Positions 45,058 to 53,837 of a stretch of 64,000 nucleotides of DNA are shown here, piece after piece. This DNA comes from an uncultured Sphingomonadaceae bacterium (GTDB lineage Bacteria; Pseudomonadota; Alphaproteobacteria; Sphingomonadales; Sphingomonadaceae), in the NCBI GenBank assembly GCA_947504025.1, contig CANNFX010000001.1:781501-845500 (forward strand). Reading direction: 5' to 3'. Each line of letters starts with the position of its first letter. Position 1 is the first letter of the stretch. The position numbers were made by a program, and so were the translations under genes. Under the pieces are notes generated by a model. That model did not search any database and had not been told where the DNA came from. It was given only the letters and a program-made list of their open reading frames with translations.

Positions 45058-46215
45058 TTATCCCAGAAATTTGTAGAGCGCGAGACCGAAGAAATTGGCC
45101 ACTGCGTAGCCAAGCATCCCGGTTGCGATCGCTGGTGTGACTAGATTTTTCCACCCCTTCGACGATGCGATTCCCGCCGCAGGTGCGGCGCCCACAATAT
45201 TGGCCCCCGAACCGATAATCGTTTCAGCCAAATCGAATTTGAACAGTCTTGCGAACAGCAATATCAAGGCCAAATGGACCAGTATGATTGTCATACCGAA
45301 GGCAAAATATATCGGCGCTTCTGTCAGGAACGTCACGGCATCGGTACTCGCTCCGATCGCTGCGAAGAAGATATACATCAATAGCATGCCCAGCTCGTAG
45401 TCACCTTCAATGGCTGCAAATTGACGAGGCAGAAGATTGCACAACAGCACTGTGATCAGAGTGATGATAAACAGGTTATAGGTATCGATCTGCCAATCTG
45501 CCGGGAAGATACCGCTTCGGATAATCAGCTGGCTAAGCAAACAAATAAGAGCGCTCAAAGCCAATGCACCAACTATATGTGGCAATGAGAAATTCACGTC
45601 GTCCGACTGCATGGAAGGGCCGTCGTTTATCTCACCTTCTTGCGCATCGATTATTGGTGAGGGGATCCAGCGGCGCACCCATGGGAATGATGGCAACAAG
45701 CAGAGCAACGTCAGTCCGATAATGCTGACCGGAGCGCTCGCACTAACCGCGACCGAAAAATCGGATGGTGCCATCTGAGTCATTTCCGAAACGGCAACCA
45801 AGTTGACCATACCTCCGATCCAGGCTGCCGCATAAGTCGCGGCAATCTTTGGTTCGATGTCACCCAAGTCAAAAATTGCATATGCGACTAATGTACCGAT
45901 CACTACCGCAAGCGAACCGAGTAGAAATATCGGTAAAATCTTACCACTTTCGGTGAATATCTTGCGGAACGTAGCCTTGAAGAGAAGCAAGGGAACCGCA
46001 AGCGGCAAGATATAGGTGAAGACAACCCCATAGAGCGGCGACCAGAGCGGAAGTATCCCTAGATTAGATAGCGCAGCACCCAGAACCAGAATCCAGACAA
46101 CACCTGGAATTTTGCACAATAGACGATGTTTTTCCGACCAGAAGCCAAACCAGACTAAGCCGAGCATCACTGCCAGCAACGCAAAATAGTCTTCCTGTCC
46201 AATCAGTGCTTCCAC
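45058..46215 (-). CDS. DUF819-family membrane protein
   Basis: A 385-residue protein with ten or more hydrophobic segments and the DUF819 features GVVWILVLGAALSNLGILP, AAYAAAWIGG-like repeat (ATYAAAWIGGMVNLVAV) and GSGANIVGAAPAAGIASSKGW near the end. Starts with GTG at 46215, preceded by AGGAGA. The inverted-repeat layout suggests a carrier, perhaps for an anion or peptide; the substrate is unknown. In operon with the SDR upstream and GH1 downstream. Confidence 0.8.
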   Translation of the reverse strand: MEALIGQEDYFALLAVMLGLVWFGFWSEKHRLLCKIPGVVWILVLGAALSNLGILPLWSPLYGVVFTYILPLAVPLLLFKATFRKIFTESGKILPIFLLGSLAVVIGTLVAYAIFDLGDIEPKIAATYAAAWIGGMVNLVAVSEMTQMAPSDFSVAVSASAPVSIIGLTLLCLLPSFPWVRRWIPSPIIDAQEGEINDGPSMQSDDVNFSLPHIVGALALSALICLLSQLIIRSGIFPADWQIDTYNLFIITLITVLLCNLLPRQFAAIEGDYELGMLLMYIFFAAIGASTDAVTFLTEAPIYFAFGMTIILVHLALILLFARLFKFDLAETIIGSGANIVGAAPAAGIASSKGWKNLVTPAIATGMLGYAVANFFGLALYKFLG

Positions 46216-46225
46216 AATGTCTCTC

Positions 46226-46978
46226 CTAGGTCATTTTCTGCTTATTCGGCTTGTCCGCCAGAGCCGGTTGCCAGCCGCCCCCGGTTAGGTCGAGCACCAA
46301 CGCTTCAGCCAAGGTTCCCTTGTCCGATTTCAACTGTGCAGCTATTTTTTGGGCTTGATCGCCGACCGGATGACGCATCGCCCTTCCGGGTTCCTCGACA
46401 ATCGAAACAATCTGCCGCGCAATTTCCACCGGCTCAACGCCATCGTCGCCACCTGCGAAACCAGTCTTGATCTTCCCAGGCTCGATTACAATCACACGAA
46501 TTCCGAGCGGCGCCAATTCGGCTGCCAAACTCTGGCTCATCCCCTCCAGAGCAAACTTACTCGCCGCATAGGCTCCGTCATCGGGCAAACCAACCAGCCC
46601 AGACAGGGAAGAAATCATGACAACGATCCCACCGGACCGCATCCTGTGCACAGCCGACCGGGTTAGTCGCCATGCGCCAAGCACATTTACATCAAGAACA
46701 TGTTTGAAATCGTCTTGTGACATCTCGCAAAGGGGACCGCCAATATGGATGCCGGCGTTGTTGATTATGATGTCGATTGGGCCTTGGTCTGCGATGCTGC
46801 GCACTGCATTCTCAACGTTCTGCTCGTCCCGTAGGTTGAGAGTGATTGGTTCCACGCCCTTGGGAACAACGCAGTCGCTTCGTACCCCGCCAAACACACG
46901 GTCGCCACGTGCAGCGAACTCGGCAGCCATGGCTCGGCCTAGACCGCGCGATGCACCGCTTATTAACACTGTCGCCAT
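46226..46978 (-). CDS. SDR oxidoreductase
   Basis: A 250-residue SDR with SGASRGLG, NNAG, SSLSGLVG and YAASKFALEG. The start at 46978 has GGGAGGG six bases upstream; a longer reading to 47086 is not supported. It heads the unit SDR-DUF819-GH1. It could oxidise or reduce an aglycone or sugar; not resolvable. Confidence 0.8.
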   Translation of the reverse strand: MATVLISGASRGLGRAMAAEFAARGDRVFGGVRSDCVVPKGVEPITLNLRDEQNVENAVRSIADQGPIDIIINNAGIHIGGPLCEMSQDDFKHVLDVNVLGAWRLTRSAVHRMRSGGIVVMISSLSGLVGLPDDGAYAASKFALEGMSQSLAAELAPLGIRVIVIEPGKIKTGFAGGDDGVEPVEIARQIVSIVEEPGRAMRHPVGDQAQKIAAQLKSDKGTLAEALVLDLTGGGWQPALADKPNKQKMT

Positions 46979-47175
46979 GTGCAGCCCTCCCAAGCGGCAA
47001 TATAAGATTGAACCATAGCCAACCAACTGAAGGCATGGGGATGATCTTTTTTTGCTCGTCCGGCGCTTCGCGTTAGTTTTGCTCACCCATCAGATAATCT
47101 ACCGTAATTTCTCACATGCCACTGTGATCTCTACCCTCCCTTCTCAACAACAGGGACTGAGGATTCTTCGAACCA

Positions 47176-48750
47176 ATGGCGGATTTCGATATTGTGATTG
47201 CCGGTGGCGGCGTGAACGGCCTGGCCTGTGCAGCGACTCTTGCGCGCAAGGGGCTGAAGGTCTGTGTATTAGAACGCAATCCTTGGGTTGGCGGAGGTGC
47301 GGTTACGCGTGAAGTAACCGTACCAGGCTTCAAGCATGACCTCTACGGCTCTTCCCATGTCTGGATTCAATGCAATCCAGACTTTCAGGAAATCCGCCCA
47401 GATCTTGAACGTCTCGGCTTAGAATATATCGAACCAGAAGATCATATCACTGGCCATCCCGATAAAAATGGTGGCCCCGGCATCGTCATCCATAAATCGA
47501 TCGATAAGACTTGCGCATCTATCGCTGCATATTCTGAAAAGGACGCTGCTCGATATCGCCAAGTGTATGAGGACTTCGAGCAAGTACGCGAAGGATTCAT
47601 CAAAGCGTTCTTCTCTCCGCCTTCCCCGCCATCTGCGCTGGCCAGCGCATTGGAAACCAGCGAGGCTGGCTTACGTCGCCTGCGCGAGTTCTCAATGTCA
47701 GCACGCGCTTGGGTCGAGGCAAATTTCGAAGATGATTTCGTTAAAGCAGTGATGCTCAACTGGGCGCTCGCTCCGCAAATACTACCTGATCAGGAAGGTG
47801 CCGGGCAGAGCTTCTACATAATGATCCCAGCAATCCATTATTACGGTCAGGCAATTCCTAAAGGTGGCAGTATGGAACTGCCCAAGGCGATGGCCCGTTT
47901 CGTGGAAGAAAAGGGTGGCAAGGTGATGACCGACGCCCCGATCGAAAAGATCATCATCGAAGACGGCCGCGCAACAGGAGTTCGCCTTGAAAGCGGCGAA
48001 TCCATTATGGCAAAACGCGCCGTAGTGTCGTCGCTTGAGCCCAAGCAGATGTTCCAGAAGTTCGTCGGTGAGGAGCACCTAGAGCCCGAATTCAACGCGA
48101 TGGTGAAGAGTTTCTCCTTCGGCAAAATCAGTATTTGCCGCGCGCAGCTTGCGCTGAAGGAAGAACCGAAATTCACCAATGGCGCGGATATGACTGCCTG
48201 TCATTTCCACCGGATCGTTGATTCGATGGAACAGATGATCGCTTTCTATGCAGATATCGCCACAGGCGTCCCGCCGAAAGATCCGTTCCTGTGGTCAGCC
48301 TGCTGGACCAAGATGGACCCCAGCCGTGCACCCGATGGCAACCACACACTGATCGTCGATACCTATGTTTCAAACTGGTTAGCTGACGGCCAGACTTGGG
48401 AGGATATCGGCGAGGATTACGCGAAGAATGTCCTCATTCCCAAGCTCCAGCAATATGCCCCCAACATCAATGACGAGACGATCCTCGGCATGCATATACA
48501 GCACCGCCACACGTTGGAGGATGCAAACCCCAGCTTCGTCGATGGCACGACCAATGGCGGCGAGCGGATTGCCGCACAATTGGGCAGCTTCCGCCCCTTC
48601 CCTGGCTATGCACATTACCGCTCACCAATCCGCGACCTCTACATGACCGGTCCACATTGCCACCCCGGCGGCGGGATTTCAGCGATGGGAACCATTACTG
48701 CACGCGTCATGCTTGACGACATGGGAATCGAACCCGCTGACTTCTGGTAA
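47176..48750 (+). CDS. FAD-dependent amine-oxidase/phytoene-desaturase-like oxidoreductase
   Basis: A 524-residue flavoprotein. It starts with the dinucleotide motif VIAGGGVNGLACAATLARKG and ERNPWVGGGAVT, has GGSMELPKAMARFVEEKGGKV in the middle and a C-terminal FAD segment (MTGPHCHPGGGISAMG). It belongs to the phytoene dehydrogenase-related (PYROXD2-like) group. Followed after 23 bp by a nitrilase-family gene and then a small gene, a likely three-gene unit divergent from the SDR at 46978. The substrate is unknown; amine or aromatic acid oxidation is possible. Confidence 0.83.
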   Translation: MADFDIVIAGGGVNGLACAATLARKGLKVCVLERNPWVGGGAVTREVTVPGFKHDLYGSSHVWIQCNPDFQEIRPDLERLGLEYIEPEDHITGHPDKNGGPGIVIHKSIDKTCASIAAYSEKDAARYRQVYEDFEQVREGFIKAFFSPPSPPSALASALETSEAGLRRLREFSMSARAWVEANFEDDFVKAVMLNWALAPQILPDQEGAGQSFYIMIPAIHYYGQAIPKGGSMELPKAMARFVEEKGGKVMTDAPIEKIIIEDGRATGVRLESGESIMAKRAVVSSLEPKQMFQKFVGEEHLEPEFNAMVKSFSFGKISICRAQLALKEEPKFTNGADMTACHFHRIVDSMEQMIAFYADIATGVPPKDPFLWSACWTKMDPSRAPDGNHTLIVDTYVSNWLADGQTWEDIGEDYAKNVLIPKLQQYAPNINDETILGMHIQHRHTLEDANPSFVDGTTNGGERIAAQLGSFRPFPGYAHYRSPIRDLYMTGPHCHPGGGISAMGTITARVMLDDMGIEPADFW

Positions 48751-48773
48751 GTTGGCACAAGAAAGGCACGAAA

Positions 48774-49925
48774 ATGACTGACAAAATTGATAAATATACC
48801 GCGCTGATTATGCAGCCGCACGTCATCGTCGCCGAAGATCGCGATGGGATCAAAGCCAACCTCGACCGTGCGATGAACATGATCGATTTCGGCGTCGGAT
48901 ACTTCTGGGAATTACCTGCGAAGCTCGCAGTTTTTCCAGAATATTTCATGCAAGGAGTGACCACGCCCGGCAAAGGCGAACACGGCATCGACGGTTTCAT
49001 GAAAAAAGCGATCCTGGCTGACGGCCCCGAGATGGAGGCACTGGGCAAAAAGGCGCAAGAATACGGCATGTATATTGCCGGTGGTGGCATGATCGAGAAA
49101 GTGCCTGAATTCCCAGACCGCTGGTTCAACACTGCGTTCATCATCGGCCCATCAGGCGATGTCGTGTTGAAGTATCACAAGTGGCATATCCCTGCCTCAA
49201 TCGGTCTAGGCACCAGCCCACATGATATTTTCGACGAATATAAGGAAGTGTTCGGCGGCGACATCGCGGATCTTTTCCCCGTGATCGATACCGAAATTGG
49301 CAAGCTCGGCACTATGACATGCCACGATGGCTGTACGCCTGAAGTAAGCCGTGCGCTCGGCTATAATGGTGCCGAAGTGATTTGCCATCCCGTCGCATTG
49401 CAAGAGGTCGAGGGCGTATCAAAGCCATGGGATTTCTGGATGTTCACGCGCCAGACCCGCGCCCATGACAACATGGCCTATGTCCTTGGATCCAACTGGG
49501 GAACAGTTGATTACGCTTATTATCCAAAAGCATTCTGCCCAGGTAATAGCTTCGCCATAGATTATACCGGTATGGTTATGCGTCACGCACCATACCCGCA
49601 AGAACAAGTGCTTGGCTGCACGATCGACATCGAAGGTCTGCGTGAACACCGCTCACGCTGCAACCACAACACCTGGGTCGATGTCCGCACCGAAGGCTTT
49701 CGCCAGATCTACGAAAACCCGATCTATCCTGCGAACCAGTTCCCGAGCGGTAAGCCGCCTCGCACCTTGGCTGACAAAATGGGCCCAGTTAAAGAAGTCT
49801 TCCGCGACATTTATGGCCGCGGCCAGTTCACCCCGCCTGCCGGGATGAGCGTTGACGACATGGCCAACCAGCACGAAGCCCGCGTCCGCCGGGCTCAGGA
49901 CATCGGAACGCTTAAGCGCGATTGA
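48774..49925 (+). CDS. Nitrilase-superfamily amidase
   Basis: A 383-residue carbon-nitrogen hydrolase. The Glu-Lys-Cys triad is Glu56 (FPEYF), Lys136 (KYHKWHIP) and Cys183 (MTCHDGCTPE). Length and the C-terminal extension (RSRCNHNTWVDVRTEGFRQIYENP) are closest to AmiE-type aliphatic amidases, though clearly a distinct branch. It cleaves an amide or nitrile to acid and ammonia. Between a flavoprotein and a small unknown protein. Candidate substrates include indole-3-acetamide; unproven. Confidence 0.85.
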   Translation: MTDKIDKYTALIMQPHVIVAEDRDGIKANLDRAMNMIDFGVGYFWELPAKLAVFPEYFMQGVTTPGKGEHGIDGFMKKAILADGPEMEALGKKAQEYGMYIAGGGMIEKVPEFPDRWFNTAFIIGPSGDVVLKYHKWHIPASIGLGTSPHDIFDEYKEVFGGDIADLFPVIDTEIGKLGTMTCHDGCTPEVSRALGYNGAEVICHPVALQEVEGVSKPWDFWMFTRQTRAHDNMAYVLGSNWGTVDYAYYPKAFCPGNSFAIDYTGMVMRHAPYPQEQVLGCTIDIEGLREHRSRCNHNTWVDVRTEGFRQIYENPIYPANQFPSGKPPRTLADKMGPVKEVFRDIYGRGQFTPPAGMSVDDMANQHEARVRRAQDIGTLKRD

Positions 49926-49938
49926 GGATAGAAAAGAA

Positions 49939-50229
49939 ATGCGTGTTATCAGCTCACTTGCCGATATTGATTTCGGCATTGGTCGGATTTTCCGGCGAGG
50001 TGGCGATCTCGTCATCGAAAGTAGCAAGGACAGCACACTGGAAACCACGGTCACAGTGACGCCGCGCGATGCGCTGCGTTCACTGTGGTCGCTGGCGACC
50101 AGTCCATCAGCCTGGCTGTTTGTGCTAACGCTGCCTTTCGCTGGTTTTTCGCGCGGAAGCAAAGTGGCAAATGCAACCAACGAATGGGACGAACGGCGGG
50201 GCAGGACAGGGTTAAACAAGCCCTGGTAG
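49939..50229 (+). CDS. Small unknown protein in the flavoprotein-amidase unit
   Basis: A 96-residue protein with one hydrophobic segment (SAWLFVLTLPFAGF). No known family. Start ATG at 49939 follows the amidase stop by 13 bp with GAAAAGAA, a weak purine-rich site. An upstream reading overlaps the amidase. Probably made with the two enzymes and possibly membrane-tethered. Confidence 0.6.
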   Translation: MRVISSLADIDFGIGRIFRRGGDLVIESSKDSTLETTVTVTPRDALRSLWSLATSPSAWLFVLTLPFAGFSRGSKVANATNEWDERRGRTGLNKPW

Positions 50230-50298
50230 GCATTCGCGGAGTACATAGGGCTGGCTGTGACCGACCCGTTAAACGTAGTAATAATCCGGGTCAGACAC

Positions 50299-51570
50299 TC
50301 ATAGTTCGTCCCGGCTTACCGGGTCGAAGCGGATCGTGGCAGCGATCAGAGCTGCTGCGATCGAAATAATTGCAAGCGAGACAAGCACCGCAAAGTAGCC
50401 CCCCAATGACTCAAGTGGCCCCAACGCTGCCGCGCCGACAACCAAGGCTATATTGCCGCACACCATCGTGAAGGAAAACTGCGTGGCCGCGATCTTGGGC
50501 CAACATTGACGCATGGTCGCAGCGAAGAAGGCGATGAACAGGAATACAAGCAGTAGCTCATATGCCGCGACATAGGAAATAGCGGGCTGAAACTTCAGAG
50601 CTAGCGCCATCGCCGCGTTGGCAAGTGCCATCCCGCAGAAAAGCAATGCAAGCATACGCCGATGCCCCACCTTATCGACCAGCCAACCACCGGCAACCAT
50701 GCCTGCGATCCCAGCCGCCAGTTTAAGGCCGGATCGTAGCTGGGAATAATCCGCATCATCCCATCCAAAATCCTGCACAATCACTACCGGGAGGAATGCG
50801 CCTGAAAGCCCAGCAATAAGGCCGATCGATATTGAGACACCAATTAACCTGATTGCCGCAGGTTGTCTGACGGCCTGCAACAACTGGAGAGCAATTGTTC
50901 GCCACCCATCGGCTTTGCGCTCGATAGATTCCGCTGAAGCGTGTCCCATCGTCCAGGGCAGCAAGCGCTCGCCGGGCCTTTCACGGATAAAAATCAGGAA
51001 AGCAAACACAGCAATCAGAACACCCGCCGCGCTGATCGTCATTGCGGTGAAGCCGGCCGTCGCCAAAATGGCTGCTCCCGTAGAGGCGGCAATCGCGGTT
51101 CCAAGCGTCTTGCTGCCCCACATGATACCATTGGCCTTGCCCTGCTCATCAAAGGGAACCATATCCATTGCCATCCCATCGGTCGCAACGTCTTGAAAAA
51201 CAGTGGCTAGGGTGACTGCGAACGCGCCGACAGTGAACAGCGGCAGATTCGCTGACGGATCACCGAGCAACGCAAGATAGACAAATGCTGCTGCGATACC
51301 CAATTGGCCGAACATCACCCACGGCCGGCGGCGGCCCATCGGTAAAAACGCCAACCTATCAACCATCGGGCCGCTCAGTAATTTGGCGGTGTTAGGCAGC
51401 ATGGCCGTTGCCAAAAACGCACCAATCGCAGCGGCGTCCACACCTTTTGCCGCAAGATAGGCCGGAAACACGATCAAAATCATGGCATCTGGAATACCCT
51501 GAGCGGCATAAAGCGCTGACAGTGTAACGAAGCGAAGCCTACGATGTTCACTGAGCGCCAATTCAGCCAT
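50299..51570 (-). CDS. MFS transporter (AmpG/PAT-like)
   Basis: About 423 residues with 12 predicted helices, including ALYAAQGIPDAMILIVFPAYLAAKG at the start and FQDVATDGMAMDMVPFDEQGKANG, the conserved AmpG-like cytoplasmic motif. The start at 51570 is an ATG; an in-frame TTG five codons earlier could be used. It lies 27 bp after manD and probably imports a uronate, glucuronide or related sugar. Confidence 0.83.
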   Translation of the reverse strand: MAELALSEHRRLRFVTLSALYAAQGIPDAMILIVFPAYLAAKGVDAAAIGAFLATAMLPNTAKLLSGPMVDRLAFLPMGRRRPWVMFGQLGIAAAFVYLALLGDPSANLPLFTVGAFAVTLATVFQDVATDGMAMDMVPFDEQGKANGIMWGSKTLGTAIAASTGAAILATAGFTAMTISAAGVLIAVFAFLIFIRERPGERLLPWTMGHASAESIERKADGWRTIALQLLQAVRQPAAIRLIGVSISIGLIAGLSGAFLPVVIVQDFGWDDADYSQLRSGLKLAAGIAGMVAGGWLVDKVGHRRMLALLFCGMALANAAMALALKFQPAISYVAAYELLLVFLFIAFFAATMRQCWPKIAATQFSFTMVCGNIALVVGAAALGPLESLGGYFAVLVSLAIISIAAALIAATIRFDPVSRDEL

Positions 51571-51597
51571 CGCTAAGGTGTTCAATAGACGCCAGAA

Positions 51598-52806
51598 TCA
51601 CCAATTCCACATGGTTCCATCTTCAAGTCGCGCAACAGGAAGGAATGCGCGTTTGTAAGGATATTTGACTGCCAAATCTTCGTCGATATCGACGCCGTGC
51701 CCCGGCTTATCACCGCAGATTAGATACCCGTCGTCGAAGTGATAATCATGCGGGAAAACCGCATCGGTCTCCTCGGAATGGCGCATGTATTCCTGAATAC
51801 CGAAATTCGGCACCCAAGTGTCAAAATGCAGCGCTGTGCCCATCGTCACCGGCGACAGGTCGGTTGCCCCGTGGCAGCCAGTGCGCACCTGATAGAGGCT
51901 GGCCAGATCTGCAATACGCCGAAGATGTGTGACCCCGCCCGCACCAACGATAGTCGCGCGGATATAGTCGATCAGCTGGTTCTGGATCAGATCTTTCGCA
52001 TCCCAAATCGTATTGAAGATCTCTCCCACTGCGAGCGGTGTCACCGTATGCTGACGGATCAATTTGAAGGCTCCCTGGTTTTCAGCCGGGGTCGCATCTT
52101 CCAGCCAAAACAACTGATAAGGCTCCAGCATTTTGCCCAGATTGGCCGCTTCCTGCGGGGTATAGCGATGATGTCCATCATGCAGCAGGTGATAATCGAA
52201 GCCGTAAGTCTGTCGCAATTTTTCGAACATCTTGGGCACATAATTGAGCGATTTGCGCGTGTCCCAGCCAGTGACGGATGGCAGGTCGGCATCGGCTGGT
52301 TCGTAGTATAGCTTGCCCCGGCCTACGCCATATGCGTCCTTAATACCCGGCACCCCCGTTTGCGCTCGGATCGCCTTGTAGCCCATATCGATATACTGGC
52401 CGACCGCATCGACGGTTTCAGAGATATCCGATCCGTTGGCATGACCGTAGACCATAACCCGATCCCGGCTCTTGCCGCCGAGAAGCTGGTATAGCGGCAT
52501 GTTGGCCGCCTTGGCCTTGATGTCCCACAGCGCCACATCGACGGCGGCGATTGCCCGCATGGTCACCGGGCCGCGCCGCCAATAAGCACCGCGGTAGAGA
52601 TATTGCCATATATCTTCGATCCGACCCGCATCCCTGCCGATCAGGCATGGGATAATATGATCTTCAAGGTACGAGACAACTGACTTCTCTCGTCCGTTGA
52701 GTGTCGCATCACCAATTCCATAAATACCTTCATCCGTCTCGATCTTAAGTGTGACAAAATTGCGTCCCGGTGAGGTTACAATGACTCGAGCTGATGTGAT
52801 TTTCAT
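51598..52806 (-). CDS. manD: D-mannonate dehydratase (enolase superfamily)
   Basis: A 402-residue ManD. It has the signature runs [80 protein letters not shown] and the C-terminal [11 protein letters not shown]. Length and these motifs match the Novosphingobium enzyme closely (from memory). It dehydrates D-mannonate to 2-keto-3-deoxygluconate, part of glucuronate use. A LysR-type regulator is divergent and an MFS gene follows. UxuA/UxuB are not visible in the window. Confidence 0.93.
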   Translation of the reverse strand: MKITSARVIVTSPGRNFVTLKIETDEGIYGIGDATLNGREKSVVSYLEDHIIPCLIGRDAGRIEDIWQYLYRGAYWRRGPVTMRAIAAVDVALWDIKAKAANMPLYQLLGGKSRDRVMVYGHANGSDISETVDAVGQYIDMGYKAIRAQTGVPGIKDAYGVGRGKLYYEPADADLPSVTGWDTRKSLNYVPKMFEKLRQTYGFDYHLLHDGHHRYTPQEAANLGKMLEPYQLFWLEDATPAENQGAFKLIRQHTVTPLAVGEIFNTIWDAKDLIQNQLIDYIRATIVGAGGVTHLRRIADLASLYQVRTGCHGATDLSPVTMGTALHFDTWVPNFGIQEYMRHSEETDAVFPHDYHFDDGYLICGDKPGHGVDIDEDLAVKYPYKRAFLPVARLEDGTMWNW

Positions 52807-52812
52807 GGAATG

Positions 52813-52918
52813 TACCTGCAGACTGAGTATATGATTAGGAAGGTTAGAGGCGTTTGATACCTGCAGACAAATGGCAGATATTAATGTGCCAATTAGCTAA
52901 CCTCATGGAAAGCTAACC
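52813..52918. promoter_or_regulatory. Repeat-rich manD/lysR divergent promoter
   Basis: The 113-bp spacer holds two pairs of direct repeats: tacctgcagac at 52813-52823 and 52858-52868 (45-bp period), and agctaacc at 52895-52902 and 52911-52918 (16-bp period). Such pairs are reasonable LysR sites, one set near the manD promoter, the other next to the regulator start. No base-level promoter was assigned. Confidence 0.45.
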
Positions 52919-52919
52919 A

Positions 52920-53837
52920 ATGCCACGAAAACTGCCACCATTGCTCGCACTCCGAGTGTTCGAATGTTCAGCCAGACATCTGAGCTTCACCCGCGCAGCC
53001 GAAGAGTTATGTGTAACCCAAGCCGCCGTTAGCCACCAGATCCGTGCGTTGGAGGAATGGTTTGGCAAGCCACTGTTCTTAAGGCTAAACCGCACATTAC
53101 GACTGACTGAAGCGGGAGAAGTTTTAGCCAGTCCTTTGACGCAAGCCTTTGATATTCTGGCAGCAGCAACGGCTGAAGTGTCCAATGATGACGGACGTCA
53201 AATCCTGAGCGTTGTAGTTCTAGATTCCTTCGCTAGCGCCTGGATACTACCTCGCTTGTCCAACTTTCATGAACGTTTTCCCGACATCGACTTGCGGTTT
53301 CTTGCCAAACCGGTCGAAGAAGATGCATTGGCAGCGGGCGATGCCGATCTAGAAATTCGCTATGGCAACGGCAATTGGCCGGGAATGCATGTCTATGAAT
53401 TTCTGAAAGAGGACGTGTTTCCCGTTTGCAGTCCAAGCTTGCTGGAAGAGGAAGCCCCCCCCAAGGAGTTGGCCAATCTCGATCGCTTCGATTTAATCCA
53501 CGATGTAATGTCGATTGATTGGCAACAATTTCTAGACAATTTTGATATCAAATCAGTGAATACGAGACGCGGTTTCGGTTTCAATCACTCTCATCTTGTG
53601 ATGGAAGCCTGCATTGCAGGCAATGGCTTCGCGTTAGGCCGGGAAGCTCTAGTTGCCAATGCTCTCAGAGCCGGCACGCTCGTGCGGCCATTTGAAGAAA
53701 CAATGGAATCAGACCAATCCTATTATATGGTCTGCCGGCAAGAAAAGTCGGACTCACCAGAGGTGAAGGCTTTCGCATATTGGTTGATGGACGAATTAGA
53801 AGAAACGGGACTGAAGACTATTTCAAACGTAACATAA
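52920..53837 (+). CDS. LysR-type regulator (GcvA-like)
   Basis: A 305-residue regulator. The N-terminal HTH (LSFTRAAEELCVTQAAVSHQIRALEEWFGKPLFLR) is of GcvA type, followed by a ligand domain (DLEIRYGNGNWPG, FNHSHLVMEACIAGNGFALG). It is divergent from manD and likely controls it by sensing a uronate intermediate. Its 3' end overlaps the aldehyde dehydrogenase 3' end by 20 bp on the opposite strand. Confidence 0.88.
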   Translation: MPRKLPPLLALRVFECSARHLSFTRAAEELCVTQAAVSHQIRALEEWFGKPLFLRLNRTLRLTEAGEVLASPLTQAFDILAAATAEVSNDDGRQILSVVVLDSFASAWILPRLSNFHERFPDIDLRFLAKPVEEDALAAGDADLEIRYGNGNWPGMHVYEFLKEDVFPVCSPSLLEEEAPPKELANLDRFDLIHDVMSIDWQQFLDNFDIKSVNTRRGFGFNHSHLVMEACIAGNGFALGREALVANALRAGTLVRPFEETMESDQSYYMVCRQEKSDSPEVKAFAYWLMDELEETGLKTISNVT

